A stretch of 64,000 nt of DNA from Aeromicrobium ginsengisoli. Its GTDB lineage: Bacteria > Actinomycetota > Actinomycetes > Propionibacteriales > Nocardioidaceae. The stretch is from the NCBI RefSeq assembly GCF_004134905.2, contig NZ_SDPQ02000003.1, positions 310,001 through 374,000 of the forward strand. Direction: 5' to 3'. A program made the position numbers and the translations under genes. Shown one piece after another: positions 14,791-23,569 of the stretch (position 1 is the first letter of the stretch; each line of letters starts with the position of its first letter). The notes beneath the pieces are model-generated. The model searched no databases. It was given only the letters and a program-made list of their open reading frames with translations, and was not told where the DNA came from.

Positions 14791-14878
14791 CCGAGGTCGA
14801 GGAAGCCGGTGAGACTCCGGCGCAGTAGCGCTACTGTGACACCCGCACCAGCGAGTGGAGCCAGACCCAAACCCTCGG
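14791..14878 (+). ncRNA. Short cobalamin riboswitch upstream of cbtB
   Basis: The core GAGGAAGCCGGTGAGACTCC, followed by GGCGCAGTAGCGCTACTGTGAC, matches the cobalamin aptamer. A shortened B12-box region GGAGCCAGACCC follows, and CCGAGG and CCTCGG can close the outer stem. It is about 30 bases shorter than the copy at 8112. It ends 45 bases before the cbtB ATG. Compact elements of this kind are known before CbtB genes. It should lower cobalt uptake and the downstream cobT-cobS genes when B12 is plentiful. Confidence 0.85.
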
Positions 14879-14923
14879 AATTTCATCCATTCAAGGGACG
14901 CAATCATCCCGTCAGGAGAATTC

Positions 14924-15136
14924 ATGTCACAGGTCACCACCGCCACACCCGAGATCGAGATCCCGTCGATCCCGCTCCGCGAGCTCGCCCCTTGGGCGCT
15001 GTTCTTCGGCCTCATCGGGGCCTTCATCCTCTTCTTCATCAGCGCTGACCAGGGCGCGGTGTCGATCCCGGCCGGCACGGCCATCCACGAGTGGGTCCAC
15101 GATGGACGCCACCTGCTCGGATTCCCCTGCCACTGA
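14924..15136 (+). CDS. cbtB: CbtB, small cobalt transporter subunit
   Basis: A 70-residue protein with one membrane helix (ELAPWALFFGLIGAFILFFI) and the characteristic C-terminal histidine region IHEWVHDGRHLLGFPCH, thought to bind cobalt outside the membrane. ATG at 14924 follows CAGGAG seven bases upstream. An earlier in-frame ATG at 14855 lies inside the riboswitch and is not credible. cbtA follows after 67 bases that contain a hairpin. The gene is directly preceded by a B12 riboswitch, the usual setting for CbtAB. Confidence 0.93.
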   Translation: MSQVTTATPEIEIPSIPLRELAPWALFFGLIGAFILFFISADQGAVSIPAGTAIHEWVHDGRHLLGFPCH

Positions 15137-15149
15137 CCTGCCCCGACCC

Positions 15150-15177
15150 AGCCGGATCCGCTCCTAGCGGTCCGGCT
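15150..15177 (+). terminator. Hairpin between cbtB and cbtA
   Basis: AGCCGGA-T-CCGCT pairs with AGCGG-TCCGGCT around a three-base loop, and TTTCTC follows. This resembles a weak intrinsic terminator or processing hairpin 13 bases after the cbtB stop. It could set a higher level of cbtB mRNA than of cbtA-cobT-cobS. The T-run is short, so full termination is unlikely. Confidence 0.6.
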
Positions 15178-15203
15178 TTCTCGGCATACCCGAACGGATT
15201 GAC

Positions 15204-15992
15204 ATGACCCCCCGCAACTTCCTCGTACGAGGACTCCTCGCCGGCCTGATCGCCGGCATCCTGACGTTCGCCGTGGCCTACATCGCCGGCGAGCCCTCGG
15301 TCGACGCCGCCATCAAGGTCGAGTCGGCCGGCGAAACACCGCACGCACACGGCCAGTCAGCTCCCGCCACGCATGGCGGCGATCACCACGACGAGAACGG
15401 CACCGTCGTGTCGCGTCAGAACCAGTCGACGTGGGGCCTCGCCACCGCGACCATCTCGACCGGCGTCGCGTTCGGTGGCATCGTCGCGCTGGCCGCTGCG
15501 TTCGCCCTCGGCCGGATCGGCCGGCTCCGCCCCAGCCAGTCGACCGCCCTCGTCGCGGCTCTCGGCTTCGTGTCGGTCGCCCTAGTGCCGTTCATCAAGT
15601 ACCCGGCGACCCCACCGGCGGTCGGCAACGCCGACACGATCGGCTCCCGCACGACGCAGTACTTCGTGATGCTCGCGATCTCGGTGCTCGCGATGATCGC
15701 CGCCGTCCTGCTGTTCCGCAAGCTCCTCGACCGGTTCGGCACCTACACCGCGGTCCTCACGAGCGCCGCGGCCTACCTCGCCGTCGTGATCCTCGCCGGC
15801 GCGCTGATGCCGACCGTCAACGAGATCGGCGACTTCCCGGGCGACACGCTCTGGTACTTCCGCCGTGGCTCCCTCATGACCCTCGCCACCCTCTGGGGTG
15901 TCATCGGCATCGCGCTCACCGGCCTGATCGGCAAGCTTTACGTCCAGGAGTCGGCGACGCAGGCCCGCCGCGATCTGGCGGCGAGCCTGTGA
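15204..15992 (+). CDS. cbtA: CbtA, cobalt transporter membrane subunit
   Basis: A 262-residue protein with about five to six membrane helices (FLVRGLLAGLIAGILTFAVA, TGVAFGGIVALAAAFALG, STALVAALGFVSVALVPF, YFVMLAISVLAMIAAVLLF, YTAVLTSAAAYLAVVILAGA). A histidine cluster lies in the first outer loop (HAHGQ…THGGDHHDENG), a likely metal-binding site. The segment FIKYPATPPAVGNADTIGSR is diagnostic of CbtA. With CbtB it is thought to import cobalt. The stop overlaps the GTG of cobT, so transport and late B12 assembly are expressed together. Confidence 0.92.
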   Translation: MTPRNFLVRGLLAGLIAGILTFAVAYIAGEPSVDAAIKVESAGETPHAHGQSAPATHGGDHHDENGTVVSRQNQSTWGLATATISTGVAFGGIVALAAAFALGRIGRLRPSQSTALVAALGFVSVALVPFIKYPATPPAVGNADTIGSRTTQYFVMLAISVLAMIAAVLLFRKLLDRFGTYTAVLTSAAAYLAVVILAGALMPTVNEIGDFPGDTLWYFRRGSLMTLATLWGVIGIALTGLIGKLYVQESATQARRDLAASL

Positions 15993-17023
15993 GCCGCTAC
16001 GAGGCGGTCTCGGCACCGTCCGAGGTCGTCCGTGCCGCCGCTGCTGAACGCCTCGCGGGTCTTGCGACCCCGCCCGGCGCGCTCGGACGGCTCGGCGACC
16101 TGGCTGTCTGGATCGCCGCGACGCAGAGCATGGTCCCGCCGGCGCCCGTCACCCACGTGCGCACGGTGATCTTCGCCGGCGACCACGGGGTCTCCGACCA
16201 CGGCGTCTCGGCGTTCCCCAAAGCCATCACCCCGGCCATGGTCCGCACGTTCCTCATGGGCAAGGCCGGTGTCTCGGTGCTCGCCGCCCAGCACGGCGTC
16301 TCCGTGCGCGTGCTCGACCTCGGCGTCGACGACGACCTCGAGGGCGTGGCTCCAGAGGTCACGCGGTTCAAGGTCCGGCGCGGCAGCGGCGCGATCCACC
16401 TCGAGGACGCGCTCACGACGGACGAGACGCTCCAGGCCATCGCGGCCGGCGAGACCATCGCGGCCGAGGAGATCGCCGCCGGCGCACAGCTGCTGATCAG
16501 CGGCGACATGGGCATCGGCAACACCACGCCCGCGGCCGCCCTGATCGCCGCATCGCTCAGCCTGCCGGCCATGGAGGTCACCGGCCGCGGCACCGGCATC
16601 GACGAGTCTGCCCTCGCGCACAAGATGGCGGTCGTCCAGCAGGCCCTCGACCGGACCCGCGAACGTACGGGCGACCCGATCGACACCCTCACGGCGCTCG
16701 GCAGTGCCGACCTCGCCGCAGCGGCCGGCTTCATGGCCGCCGCCGCACGCGCGGGCGTACCCGTGCTGCTCGACGGCGTCATCTCGGTCGCCGCGGCGGT
16801 CATGGCCGACCGGCTGGCGCCGGGTGCGGCCGCGTGGTTCGCGGCCGGCCACCGCTCGACCGAGCCCGCGCAGACGCTGGCGCTCGACAAGCTCGGCCTC
16901 GAGCCGATCCTCGACGTCGGCATGCGGCTCGGCGAGGGCAGCGGCGCGGTCGCGGCGGTGCCGCTCGTACGCTCGGCAGCCCTGCTGCTCTCCGACGTGG
17001 CGTTGCTCGCCGACCTGATGTGA
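15989..17023 (+). CDS. cobT: Nicotinate-nucleotide:dimethylbenzimidazole phosphoribosyltransferase
   Basis: A 344-residue cytoplasmic enzyme that makes alpha-ribazole-5'-phosphate from nicotinate mononucleotide and the lower-ligand base. Family marks are LATPPGALGRLGDLA near the start, FAGDHGVSDHGVSAFPKA, LLISGDMGIGNTTPAAALIA, and the catalytic glutamate in LDVGMRLGEGSGAV near the C-terminus. The length is normal. The GTG at 15989 overlaps the cbtA stop, and its own stop overlaps the GTG of cobS. No gene for making dimethylbenzimidazole (bluB or bza) is in the window. Confidence 0.95.
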   Translation: MSRYEAVSAPSEVVRAAAAERLAGLATPPGALGRLGDLAVWIAATQSMVPPAPVTHVRTVIFAGDHGVSDHGVSAFPKAITPAMVRTFLMGKAGVSVLAAQHGVSVRVLDLGVDDDLEGVAPEVTRFKVRRGSGAIHLEDALTTDETLQAIAAGETIAAEEIAAGAQLLISGDMGIGNTTPAAALIAASLSLPAMEVTGRGTGIDESALAHKMAVVQQALDRTRERTGDPIDTLTALGSADLAAAAGFMAAAARAGVPVLLDGVISVAAAVMADRLAPGAAAWFAAGHRSTEPAQTLALDKLGLEPILDVGMRLGEGSGAVAAVPLVRSAALLLSDVALLADLM

Positions 17024-17775
17024 CCGACTCCTGGCGGCTGGCCGTCGGTACGCTGACCGCCCTGCGGTGGCGGCACCCGACGGTCGTCGACCGGAACGTC
17101 GCCGGCCGGGCGATGCTGCTCGCACCACTCGCGGTCGTACCGCTCGGCCTGCTCGTCGGGGTGATCTGTTGGGGCGGCCGGGAGCTTGACCTGGCGCCCC
17201 TCGCCGTCGCGTTCATCGCGGTCGGCGCGCTGGCCCTCGGCAGCCGGGCGCTGCACCTCGACGGTCTGTCGGACGTCGCCGACGGGCTCACCGCGTCGTA
17301 CGACCGCGAGCGCTCGCTCGAGGTCATGAAGGGCGGCACGGCCGGGCCCGCCGGTGCCGCCGCGCTGGTCATCGTGCTCGGCAGCCAGGTCGCGTCACTC
17401 TCGGCGTTGTTGTGCGCAGACCGCGGTCCCGTCGTCGCGGGCCTGCTCGTCTGCTGCTCGCGGGCGATCCTGTCGGTGTGCTGCGCCCGTGGGGTCCCGG
17501 CCGCGCGACCGGACGGTCTCGCCGTGACGTACGCCGGGACCGTCGGGCGTACGTGGACCGTGGCGACGTGGCTCGCGGTCGCCCTGCTGTGCGCCGGCGT
17601 GCTCGACTGGGCCGACTGGCCGTGGTGGCGCGGGCTCGTCGTCGCGGGTGCGGGGCTGCTCATCGGCGCCGTGCTGACGTATCGCTGCGTCCGCCGGTTC
17701 GGCGGCGTCACCGGCGACGTGTTCGGGGCGGCGATCGAGGTCACCCTGGCGGCCATGCTGGTCGCCGCGTCCTGA
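17020..17775 (+). CDS. cobS: Adenosylcobinamide-GDP ribazoletransferase (cobalamin synthase)
   Basis: A 251-residue integral membrane enzyme with about six to seven helices that joins adenosylcobinamide-GDP to alpha-ribazole(-phosphate), the last assembly step. The acidic motif RALHLDGLSDVADGLTAS is the conserved catalytic region. The GTG at 17020 overlaps the cobT stop. The GNAT gene begins 12 bases after the stop. The sequence ends AAIEVTLAAMLVAAS, and the overall length is typical. Confidence 0.95.
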   Translation: MTDSWRLAVGTLTALRWRHPTVVDRNVAGRAMLLAPLAVVPLGLLVGVICWGGRELDLAPLAVAFIAVGALALGSRALHLDGLSDVADGLTASYDRERSLEVMKGGTAGPAGAAALVIVLGSQVASLSALLCADRGPVVAGLLVCCSRAILSVCCARGVPAARPDGLAVTYAGTVGRTWTVATWLAVALLCAGVLDWADWPWWRGLVVAGAGLLIGAVLTYRCVRRFGGVTGDVFGAAIEVTLAAMLVAAS

Positions 17776-17787
17776 ACAATTCTCGGC

Positions 17788-18234
17788 GTGAAGCTCACCC
17801 CCTGCGACTGGTCAGACCCCGACGCCGTGGCCCTGCGCGCCGCCCAGCGGATCGACATCGAGGCGCGCTATGGCACGCCCGACAGCGAGCCCGGGCCGGC
17901 GCCGACCGCCGACGACATCACGGCGTTCTTCCTGCTGCGTGACGGCGATGAGGCCGTGGCCTGCGGCGGCCTGCGCGCGATCGACGCGGTGAGCGGCGAG
18001 ATCAAGCGAATGTTCGTGCCCGCCGAGCACCGCGGTCGCGGGTTCTCCCGGATCGTCCTCAACGGGCTGGAGAAGCACGCCCGGTCACTCGGCTGGAGCC
18101 GCCTGCTGCTCGAGACCGGTGACCGCCAGCCCGAGGCCGTCGGCCTGTACACCTCCGCCGGCTACCGTGCCATCCCCAACTTCGGCCACTACGCCGACAG
18201 CGACATCTCCCTCTGCTTCGCGAAGGACCTCTGA
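17788..18234 (+). CDS. GNAT-family N-acetyltransferase
   Basis: A 148-residue protein with the GNAT core. It has a beta strand DEAVACGGLRAID, the acetyl-CoA-binding P-loop segment RMFVPAEHRGRGFSRIVLNG (R/Q-x-x-G-x-G/A type), and the C-terminal strand-helix pair LLLETGDRQPEAVGLYTSAGY, followed by the YRAIPNFGHYADS pattern common in this subfamily. The substrate is unknown. GTG at 17788 is the chosen start, 12 bases after cobS, so it probably sits in that operon without an evident cobalamin role. A large palindrome follows its stop. Confidence 0.85.
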   Translation: MKLTPCDWSDPDAVALRAAQRIDIEARYGTPDSEPGPAPTADDITAFFLLRDGDEAVACGGLRAIDAVSGEIKRMFVPAEHRGRGFSRIVLNGLEKHARSLGWSRLLLETGDRQPEAVGLYTSAGYRAIPNFGHYADSDISLCFAKDL

Positions 18235-18243
18235 CCGCGTCGT

Positions 18244-18333
18244 CGGTTTACCAAGAGGTCAGGGTGTTGTGCCACTCCTCAAGGCGCGCGCACCGTGAGG
18301 AGTGGCTGTTTGCCGTGACCTCTTGGTAAACCG
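18244..18333. repeat. 90-bp two-tier palindrome between convergent genes
   Basis: The outer arms are 18 bases and perfect (CGGTTTACCAAGAGGTCA at 18244-18261 and its reverse complement at 18316-18333). The inner arms are 11 bases and perfect (GCCACTCCTCA at 18271-18281, paired with 18296-18306). The two tiers are separated by nine unpaired bases on each side, and the loop is 14 bases. It lies between the stops of the GNAT gene and cobU, so it may end both transcripts. Its size and regular build resemble a dispersed palindromic repeat more than a simple terminator. Confidence 0.85.
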
Positions 18334-18343
18334 CCACCACAGG

Positions 18344-18874
18344 TCAGAGGCGCAGGACCCGGCCGGCGACGACGAGCATGACGTCGTCGCACTCCTCGGC
18401 GACGCGCTGGTTGACCGTGCCGAGCAGGTCACGGAACACCCGGCCCGACCGGTGCTCGGGCACGACGCTCATGCCGACCTCGTTGGTCACCGCCACGACG
18501 GTGCCCTCGTGCTCGGCGATCGCAGCCAGCGCGTCATCCAGCCGCTCGAACAGCACGGGCTCCCAGTCCTCGAGCACCGCGTCCCAGCCGTCGAGCTCGT
18601 CGATGATCGACGTGACCCACGTGCCGAGACAGTCGATCAGCACCGCACCGTCGGCGGACCGCACCGCCGCACCGAGATCGCTCGTCTCGACGGTCGTCCA
18701 GTACGCCGGACGCCGGCTCTGGTGCCGCGCCACCCGCGCCGCCCACTCAGGGTCCGACACCGGATCGGCCGGAGGCCCCGGCGCCACATACGTGACGGTC
18801 GGCTCGGCCAGCAGCAACGACTCGGCGTGGAACGACTTGCCGGAGCGCACGCCGCCCGTGATCAGGACCTTCAT
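18344..18874 (-). CDS. cobU: Adenosylcobinamide kinase / adenosylcobinamide-phosphate guanylyltransferase
   Basis: A 176-residue bifunctional enzyme (CobU, also called CobP) that phosphorylates adenosylcobinamide and then transfers GMP. The P-loop is LITGGVRSGKSFHAE near the start. The guanylylated histidine is in VARHQSRRP near residue 50. The conserved segments VLIDCLGTWVTSI, VAVTNEVGMSVVPEHRSGR and FRDLLGTVNQRVAEECDDV all fit, and the length is standard. It is divergent from cobD (59 bases between starts) and convergent with the GNAT gene across the large palindrome. Confidence 0.95.
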   Translation of the reverse strand: MKVLITGGVRSGKSFHAESLLLAEPTVTYVAPGPPADPVSDPEWAARVARHQSRRPAYWTTVETSDLGAAVRSADGAVLIDCLGTWVTSIIDELDGWDAVLEDWEPVLFERLDDALAAIAEHEGTVVAVTNEVGMSVVPEHRSGRVFRDLLGTVNQRVAEECDDVMLVVAGRVLRL

Positions 18875-18933
18875 CGCACCTCGCTACTGTCGACATCACC
18901 TTACCGACCCCGACCGCTCCCTGAGGAGCCCGA

Positions 18934-19866
18934 ATGCGCGCACGTGCCGCTGGCCTCGCCCTGGGATTCGCCGCCGACCGGATGTTCGGCGACCCGGCCC
19001 GCTTCCACCCCGTCGCAGGTTTCGGCCTGATGGCCCGTGATGTCGAGCGACAGGTCTACCGCAACCACCGCACGATGGGCCTCGCCTACACCTCGGTGCT
19101 CGTCGGCGGCGTGGCAACGGCAGGCCTGCTCGCCGAGCGCGTGGTGGCCGGACGACCCGTCATGCGTACGCTCCTCACGGCCGCAACGACGTGGACCGCG
19201 CTCGGTGGCCGCTCGCTGTCGCAGGAGGCGACGTACGTGCGTGCGTGGCTCGACGCCGACAACCTGCCAGAGGCTCGCCAACAGCTGACGCACCTCGTCG
19301 GCCGCGACCCGTCGAACCTCGACCAGCAGGAGATCTCGCGAGCCGTCGTCGAGTCCGTCGCCGAGAACACCTCCGACGCCGTCGTCGCCCCCCTGCTCGC
19401 CGGTGCGGTCGGCGGGGTCGCCGGCATCGCGGCCTACCGGGCGGCCAACACCCTCGACGCGATGGTCGGCCACCGCAGCCCGCGCTACCGCGAGTTCGGC
19501 TGGGCATCGGCCCGGCTCGACGACGTGCTCAACCTCGTGCCGGCCCGCGTCTCGGCTCTCCTCGCCGCTGTCCTCGCCCCGGTGGTCGGCGGCAGACCAG
19601 AAGCGGCACTGCGCACATGGACCCGCGACGCGCGCCGCCACCCAAGCCCCAACGCCGGACCCGTCGAGGCGGCATTCGCCGGTGCCCTCGGCGTGCAGCT
19701 CGGCGGCACCAACGTCTACGGCGAGCGCGTCGAGCACCGCCCGACTCTCGGCGACGGCCCGGTCGCCCTGCCGACCGACATCGATCGTTCGGTACGACTC
19801 GCAGACGCGGTCGGCCTCGGCGCTCTCGCCGTCAGCGTCGTCGTCGCCCTCAAACGCCGCCGATGA
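18934..19866 (+). CDS. cobD: Adenosylcobinamide-phosphate synthase (CbiB/CobD)
   Basis: A 310-residue membrane protein of the CbiB family that attaches the aminopropanol arm to adenosylcobyric acid. Recognisable segments are GFAADRMFGDPARFHPVAGF at the N-terminus, VGRDPSNLDQQEISRAVVES, AENTSDAVVAPLLAGAVGG, ANTLDAMVGHRSPRYREFGW and HPSPNAGPVEAAFAGALGVQ. GAGGAG before the ATG at 18934 supports the start. The gene converges on cobK with nine bases between the stops. Confidence 0.95.
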   Translation: MRARAAGLALGFAADRMFGDPARFHPVAGFGLMARDVERQVYRNHRTMGLAYTSVLVGGVATAGLLAERVVAGRPVMRTLLTAATTWTALGGRSLSQEATYVRAWLDADNLPEARQQLTHLVGRDPSNLDQQEISRAVVESVAENTSDAVVAPLLAGAVGGVAGIAAYRAANTLDAMVGHRSPRYREFGWASARLDDVLNLVPARVSALLAAVLAPVVGGRPEAALRTWTRDARRHPSPNAGPVEAAFAGALGVQLGGTNVYGERVEHRPTLGDGPVALPTDIDRSVRLADAVGLGALAVSVVVALKRRR

Positions 19867-19875
19867 CGGTGGTGG

Positions 19876-20610
19876 TCACCGGCGGGCTGTGACCCACGCA
19901 GCGGCAGCCGCGGGATCGCTGACCAGCTCGACCTCGGCCGGCACCGCCGAGCGCCGGACGACCACGACCTCGAGGCCGCGCTCGTTGGCGACCTGCATCT
20001 TGGACCACGTGTGGGCGCCGCCGGAGTCCTTCGTGACCAGCACGTCGACCTCGGCCATGACCCGGCGCTCGTCCTCCAGCGCGTAGGGGCCACGGCTCAG
20101 CAGCAGCGACCAAGCCTCGGGCAGCTCGAAGTCCGGCTCGTCGACGACCCTGACGAGGGCGGCCTTGCCGGCCAGCGCATCGACGAACCGGTGGAGCGAC
20201 TGGCGCCCGACGGTGAGGAACGGCCGGTCGCCGAGGGTCGCGGTCAGCCCGGCCGCCTCGTCATGGTCGTCGACCCAGTGCCAGTGATCCGACCCCGGCG
20301 CGTCGGACCAGCCCGGCCGCTCGAGCCTCAGCAGCGGCACGCCGTCGGCATGACAGGCCGCCGCGGCGTTGGCGCTCATGCCTTCCGCGAACGGGTGCGT
20401 CGCGTCGACGACCGCCGAGATCCGCATCTCCATGAGGTACGCCCGCAGACCCGGCACGCCGCCGAACCCGCCGATCTGCACCGCACCGACCGGCAGCCGC
20501 GGGCGGGCGACGCGGCCGGCCAGCGACGACACGAAACGTACGCCGGCGTCCTGCAGCAGCACCGCGAGCTCGCGCGCCTCGGCCGTACCGCCGAGCACCA
20601 GCACCGTCAT
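19876..20610 (-). CDS. cobK: Precorrin-6A reductase
   Basis: A 244-residue NADPH-dependent Rossmann enzyme that reduces precorrin-6A to precorrin-6B in the aerobic route. Its signatures are [20 protein letters not shown] at the start, [46 protein letters not shown], and the ending [20 protein letters not shown] with [18 protein letters not shown] at 20610 overlaps the cobQ stop (20607-20610), showing coupling. Longer in-frame starts would lie inside cobQ. The cobG, cobK, cobL (two-domain) set indicates the oxygen-dependent route. Confidence 0.94.
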   Translation of the reverse strand: MTVLVLGGTAEARELAVLLQDAGVRFVSSLAGRVARPRLPVGAVQIGGFGGVPGLRAYLMEMRISAVVDATHPFAEGMSANAAAACHADGVPLLRLERPGWSDAPGSDHWHWVDDHDEAAGLTATLGDRPFLTVGRQSLHRFVDALAGKAALVRVVDEPDFELPEAWSLLLSRGPYALEDERRVMAEVDVLVTKDSGGAHTWSKMQVANERGLEVVVVRRSAVPAEVELVSDPAAAAAWVTARR

Positions 20611-22091
20611 GCGAGGGCCCCTGGCGGCAGGATCGGCACCGGCGGTGCACCGCCGGTCGCGATCGCGAGCAACGCGTCGACATCCAGGTGCCGCTCGACC
20701 AGATCTCCGAGCAGGTCGAGCCGCTGTTCGCGGCGAGCAGCGAAGCTGACGTCCGACGGCTCGTACGCCTGACCGCTCAGGCTCGCGGCCTCGCCGAGGA
20801 ACGCGCGGCGGAAGCCGTCGGACTCTAGGCTGCCGTGCCACATCGTGCCGAACACGTTCGCCGACCGGGCACCGCCGAGGAACTCCTCGTCACCGCCGCG
20901 CGCGATGCGGCCGTGGTGGATCTCGTAGCCCGTCACGTCGGTGCCGAGTGCCGAACCCGTCGGCAACCTCAGCACCTTGTCGGCGTGGAACGTCGTGGTG
21001 ACGTCGAGCAGGCCGAGCCCGTCGACCGACGCACCCGCTTCGCCCTCGACCCCGTCGGGATCGCTCACCGCGCGGCCGAGCATCTGGAAGCCGCCGCAGA
21101 TGCCGAGCACCGGCAGGCCCGCCGCCGCGTGATCGAGCACGGCCCGGTCCAGCCCCCGCGACCGCAGCCAGGCGAGGTCGGAGATCGTGGCGCGCGTGCC
21201 GGGCAGCACGATGACGTCGGCACCGCTGAGATCCTGCGGCTTGCCGGCGAACACGACGTCGAGCCCCGGCTCGAGGCCGAGCGCGTCGACATCGGTGAAG
21301 TTGCTGATGCGCGGCATGCGCACCACCGCGACCCGGATCGCAGCATCGCGATCCGTCGAGCGCCGACCCTCGAGGTCGAGTGCGTCCTCGGAGTCGAGCC
21401 ACACGTCGGGGCTCCACGGCAGCACGCCGAACACCCGCCGCCCGGTCAGCGCTTCGAGCCGGTCGAGCCCGGGCCTGAGCAGGGTCTCGTCGCCACGGAA
21501 CTTGTTGACCACGAACCCCGCGATGAGCCTCTGGTCGTCGGGCTCGAGCAGCGCCACCGTGCCGTACATCGCGGCGAACACCCCACCGCGATCGATGTCA
21601 CCGACCACGACGGTCGGGATGTCGGCATGCCGGGCGAGGCCCATGTTGACGTAGTCGCCGGCCCGCAGGTTGATCTCCGCCGGGCTGCCGGCGCCCTCGC
21701 TCACCACGAGGTCATACCGCGAGGCCAGCTCGTCGTACGCCTGGTGGGCCGCGGCGGCCAGGTGGGTACGCCCGCCGATGAACTCCGCCGACGAGATCTC
21801 GCCCGCCGGCCGGCCCATGACGACGACGTGGCTCTTGCGGTCGCCGCCCGGCTTGAGCAGCACGGGGTTCATCGCGGCCTCCGGGACGGCACCGGCGGCG
21901 AGCGCCTGGATCCACTGGGCGCGGCCGATCTCGGCGCCGTCGGCGCACACCATCGAGTTGTTGGACATGTTCTGCGCCTTGTAGGGCGCGACCTTGAGCC
22001 CACGACGGGCGAACGCGCGACAGAGGCCCGTCGTGACGATGCTCTTGCCGGCGTCCGAGGTCGTGCCGGCGACCAGCAGCGAACCGCTCAT
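20607..22091 (-). CDS. cobQ: Cobyric acid synthase
   Basis: A 494-residue glutamine-dependent amidase that amidates side chains b, d, e and g of adenosylcobyrinic acid a,c-diamide. The N-terminal ATPase part has [20 protein letters not shown] and [10 protein letters not shown]. The glutaminase part has the nucleophile cysteine in [20 protein letters not shown] and the histidine in [15 protein letters not shown]. Both domains are complete and of normal length. ATG at 22091 overlaps the stop of the ABM-like membrane protein, and the stop overlaps the cobK start. Gene order on the - strand is therefore ABM protein, cobQ, cobK. Confidence 0.96.
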   Translation of the reverse strand: MSGSLLVAGTTSDAGKSIVTTGLCRAFARRGLKVAPYKAQNMSNNSMVCADGAEIGRAQWIQALAAGAVPEAAMNPVLLKPGGDRKSHVVVMGRPAGEISSAEFIGGRTHLAAAAHQAYDELASRYDLVVSEGAGSPAEINLRAGDYVNMGLARHADIPTVVVGDIDRGGVFAAMYGTVALLEPDDQRLIAGFVVNKFRGDETLLRPGLDRLEALTGRRVFGVLPWSPDVWLDSEDALDLEGRRSTDRDAAIRVAVVRMPRISNFTDVDALGLEPGLDVVFAGKPQDLSGADVIVLPGTRATISDLAWLRSRGLDRAVLDHAAAGLPVLGICGGFQMLGRAVSDPDGVEGEAGASVDGLGLLDVTTTFHADKVLRLPTGSALGTDVTGYEIHHGRIARGGDEEFLGGARSANVFGTMWHGSLESDGFRRAFLGEAASLSGQAYEPSDVSFAARREQRLDLLGDLVERHLDVDALLAIATGGAPPVPILPPGALA

Positions 22092-22654
22092 GGCGTACGC
22101 GCCGCGTTGAGCCAGCCGTGCAACAGCCGGGTGATCCATGGCAGGGCGACATAGGTCATGAGCGGCGTCATGACCGCCACGATCGCCAGGACCCGCAGCG
22201 GCAGCCACCAGTCGGCGGCGAAGTCCTTGGCGACGTAGTTGGCCGCCAGGCTCAGCGGGTAGAACACGATGAAGATCGCGCACATCTGCTTCCACCGCGG
22301 CGGCGGGGGCGCGGTGCTGCGCAGGTCCTGCACGTCGACGCTCGACGGCTCGTCGAACCAGCCCTCGATGCCGGTGCGGTGCTCACGCGACGACTCGTCG
22401 ACGAAGCCCTGCGCCGAGTCGAGCCACCAGCGGCGCTGCGCCGAGAGCTCCCACGCCTCGAGCGACTCCTGCGACGAGAACCGGTAGAGCATGTGCCACT
22501 CGGACGACGACTCCTCAGGGCGCACCCAACCCGAGCCCAGGAACCCGTCGAACCGCTCAGCCAGCTCCGTGCCGGCGCGCAGCCACGCGAGCATCTGGTC
22601 CTCCTGCGACGGATCCACCTGTCGCGTGATGGAGACGGTGACGGGCCCGGACAT
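22088..22654 (-). CDS. ABM-domain protein with two C-terminal membrane helices
   Basis: A 188-residue protein. Residues 1 to about 105 look like an antibiotic-biosynthesis-monooxygenase (ABM) ferredoxin-like domain (VTVSITRQVDPSQEDQMLAW, EWHMLYRFSSQESLEAWELS). Residues about 118-185 hold two membrane helices (MCAIFIVFYPLSLAANYV and VLAIVAVMTPLMTYVALPWI). This soluble-ABM-plus-two-helix form is common among uncharacterised bacterial proteins, and no substrate is known. Its stop overlaps the cobQ start, so it leads that transcript. A role in cobalamin metabolism is not shown by anything in the sequence. Confidence 0.75.
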   Translation of the reverse strand: MSGPVTVSITRQVDPSQEDQMLAWLRAGTELAERFDGFLGSGWVRPEESSSEWHMLYRFSSQESLEAWELSAQRRWWLDSAQGFVDESSREHRTGIEGWFDEPSSVDVQDLRSTAPPPPRWKQMCAIFIVFYPLSLAANYVAKDFAADWWLPLRVLAIVAVMTPLMTYVALPWITRLLHGWLNAARTP

Positions 22655-22711
22655 GCCACCAGCCTAGGACTGGCCGGCCTCCGGCCTCGACGCGCCGTTG
22701 CGTCGGGGGCG

Positions 22712-23569
22712 TTACCCCTCATGCACCGTGCCGATGAGCACCTTGCCCAACCTGGTCTTGCCGTCAGCGGCATATACGAACTGGTACACGTTGCCCTTGG
22801 CATCGATCAGACCCAGCCGCCGCCGCTCCTTCATTTGCCGGACCGCCTCGGTCGGATTGCCGGCGACCTCCCCGAGCATGTCCTTCTTGAGGATGTAGGC
22901 CTCGCGGCCCTCGAACTGCACCGGATAGAGGTCCGGATAGGCCGACTCTGGAGTGCTGACGCGCGGCGCACCGACGGTCAGGCCGTACTCGTTGACCGTG
23001 TAGTCCGGGATGTCCCACGCCGGCTTGCCGTCAGGGCCCGTCGGCGGCAGGACGTTGGCCTGCGCCATCGCCGCTCGCGGCCCGAAGGTGGCAGTGAGCC
23101 GATAGTCGTGGGAGAAGTCGGAGGTCATCACCAGCCTCGTCCCGTTGACCTCGTCGACCGGGATGCTCTTGAGCATGCCCCGGCGCCCGTCGTCACCCTC
23201 GGAGCTCGACTCGGTGCCGCAGTCGCGCGAGAAGATCTCCTTCTTCGCGTCCCGCAGCTCGAACGACTCCCCCGGTGCGCACCTGTACGTCACTGACACG
23301 TTCAGCCAATTGTCCTTCGGGCCGGGCTTGCCGATCGACAGCACCGAGTCTCCGGTGTGGGTCTCCGGTGCCGACCCGGTCGTACGCTCGACAGCCGCGT
23401 AGGCCATCCCGCCGACCGCGACCGCACCGGCGACCGAGGCCAGCACAGCGGGCCGACTGAGCCGGCGCCACCAACGCCGCGACGCGGCATGGCGCAGCAC
23501 CACCGGACGTACGCCGGCCACCATCGCGGCGATCTCGGCGTCGTCAGGTCGTAGACGTTGCTCGGTCAT
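22712..23569 (-). CDS. Single-pass membrane protein paired with ECF sigma factor
   Basis: A 285-residue protein with a short cytoplasmic N-terminus (about 40 residues, ending in the basic stretch ASRRWWRRLSRP), one membrane helix near 45-63 (AVLASVAGAVAVGGMAYAAV) and an external domain of about 220 residues with two cysteines (YRCAPGES and SRDCGTESS). Its start overlaps the stop of the sigma-factor gene (23566-23569). That arrangement is the usual one for an anti-sigma factor, but there is no zinc-binding HxxxCxxC motif and I do not recognise the external domain. It may be an unusual anti-sigma factor or a target linked to the regulator. Confidence 0.7.
   Translation of the reverse strand: MTEQRLRPDDAEIAAMVAGVRPVVLRHAASRRWWRRLSRPAVLASVAGAVAVGGMAYAAVERTTGSAPETHTGDSVLSIGKPGPKDNWLNVSVTYRCAPGESFELRDAKKEIFSRDCGTESSSEGDDGRRGMLKSIPVDEVNGTRLVMTSDFSHDYRLTATFGPRAAMAQANVLPPTGPDGKPAWDIPDYTVNEYGLTVGAPRVSTPESAYPDLYPVQFEGREAYILKKDMLGEVAGNPTEAVRQMKERRRLGLIDAKGNVYQFVYAADGKTRLGKVLIGTVHEG

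Noticed and set aside
14855..14923. Longer cbtB start at 14855
   Set aside because: It would translate part of the riboswitch. The ATG at 14924 has a good ribosome-binding site, and the resulting protein matches the CbtB length.
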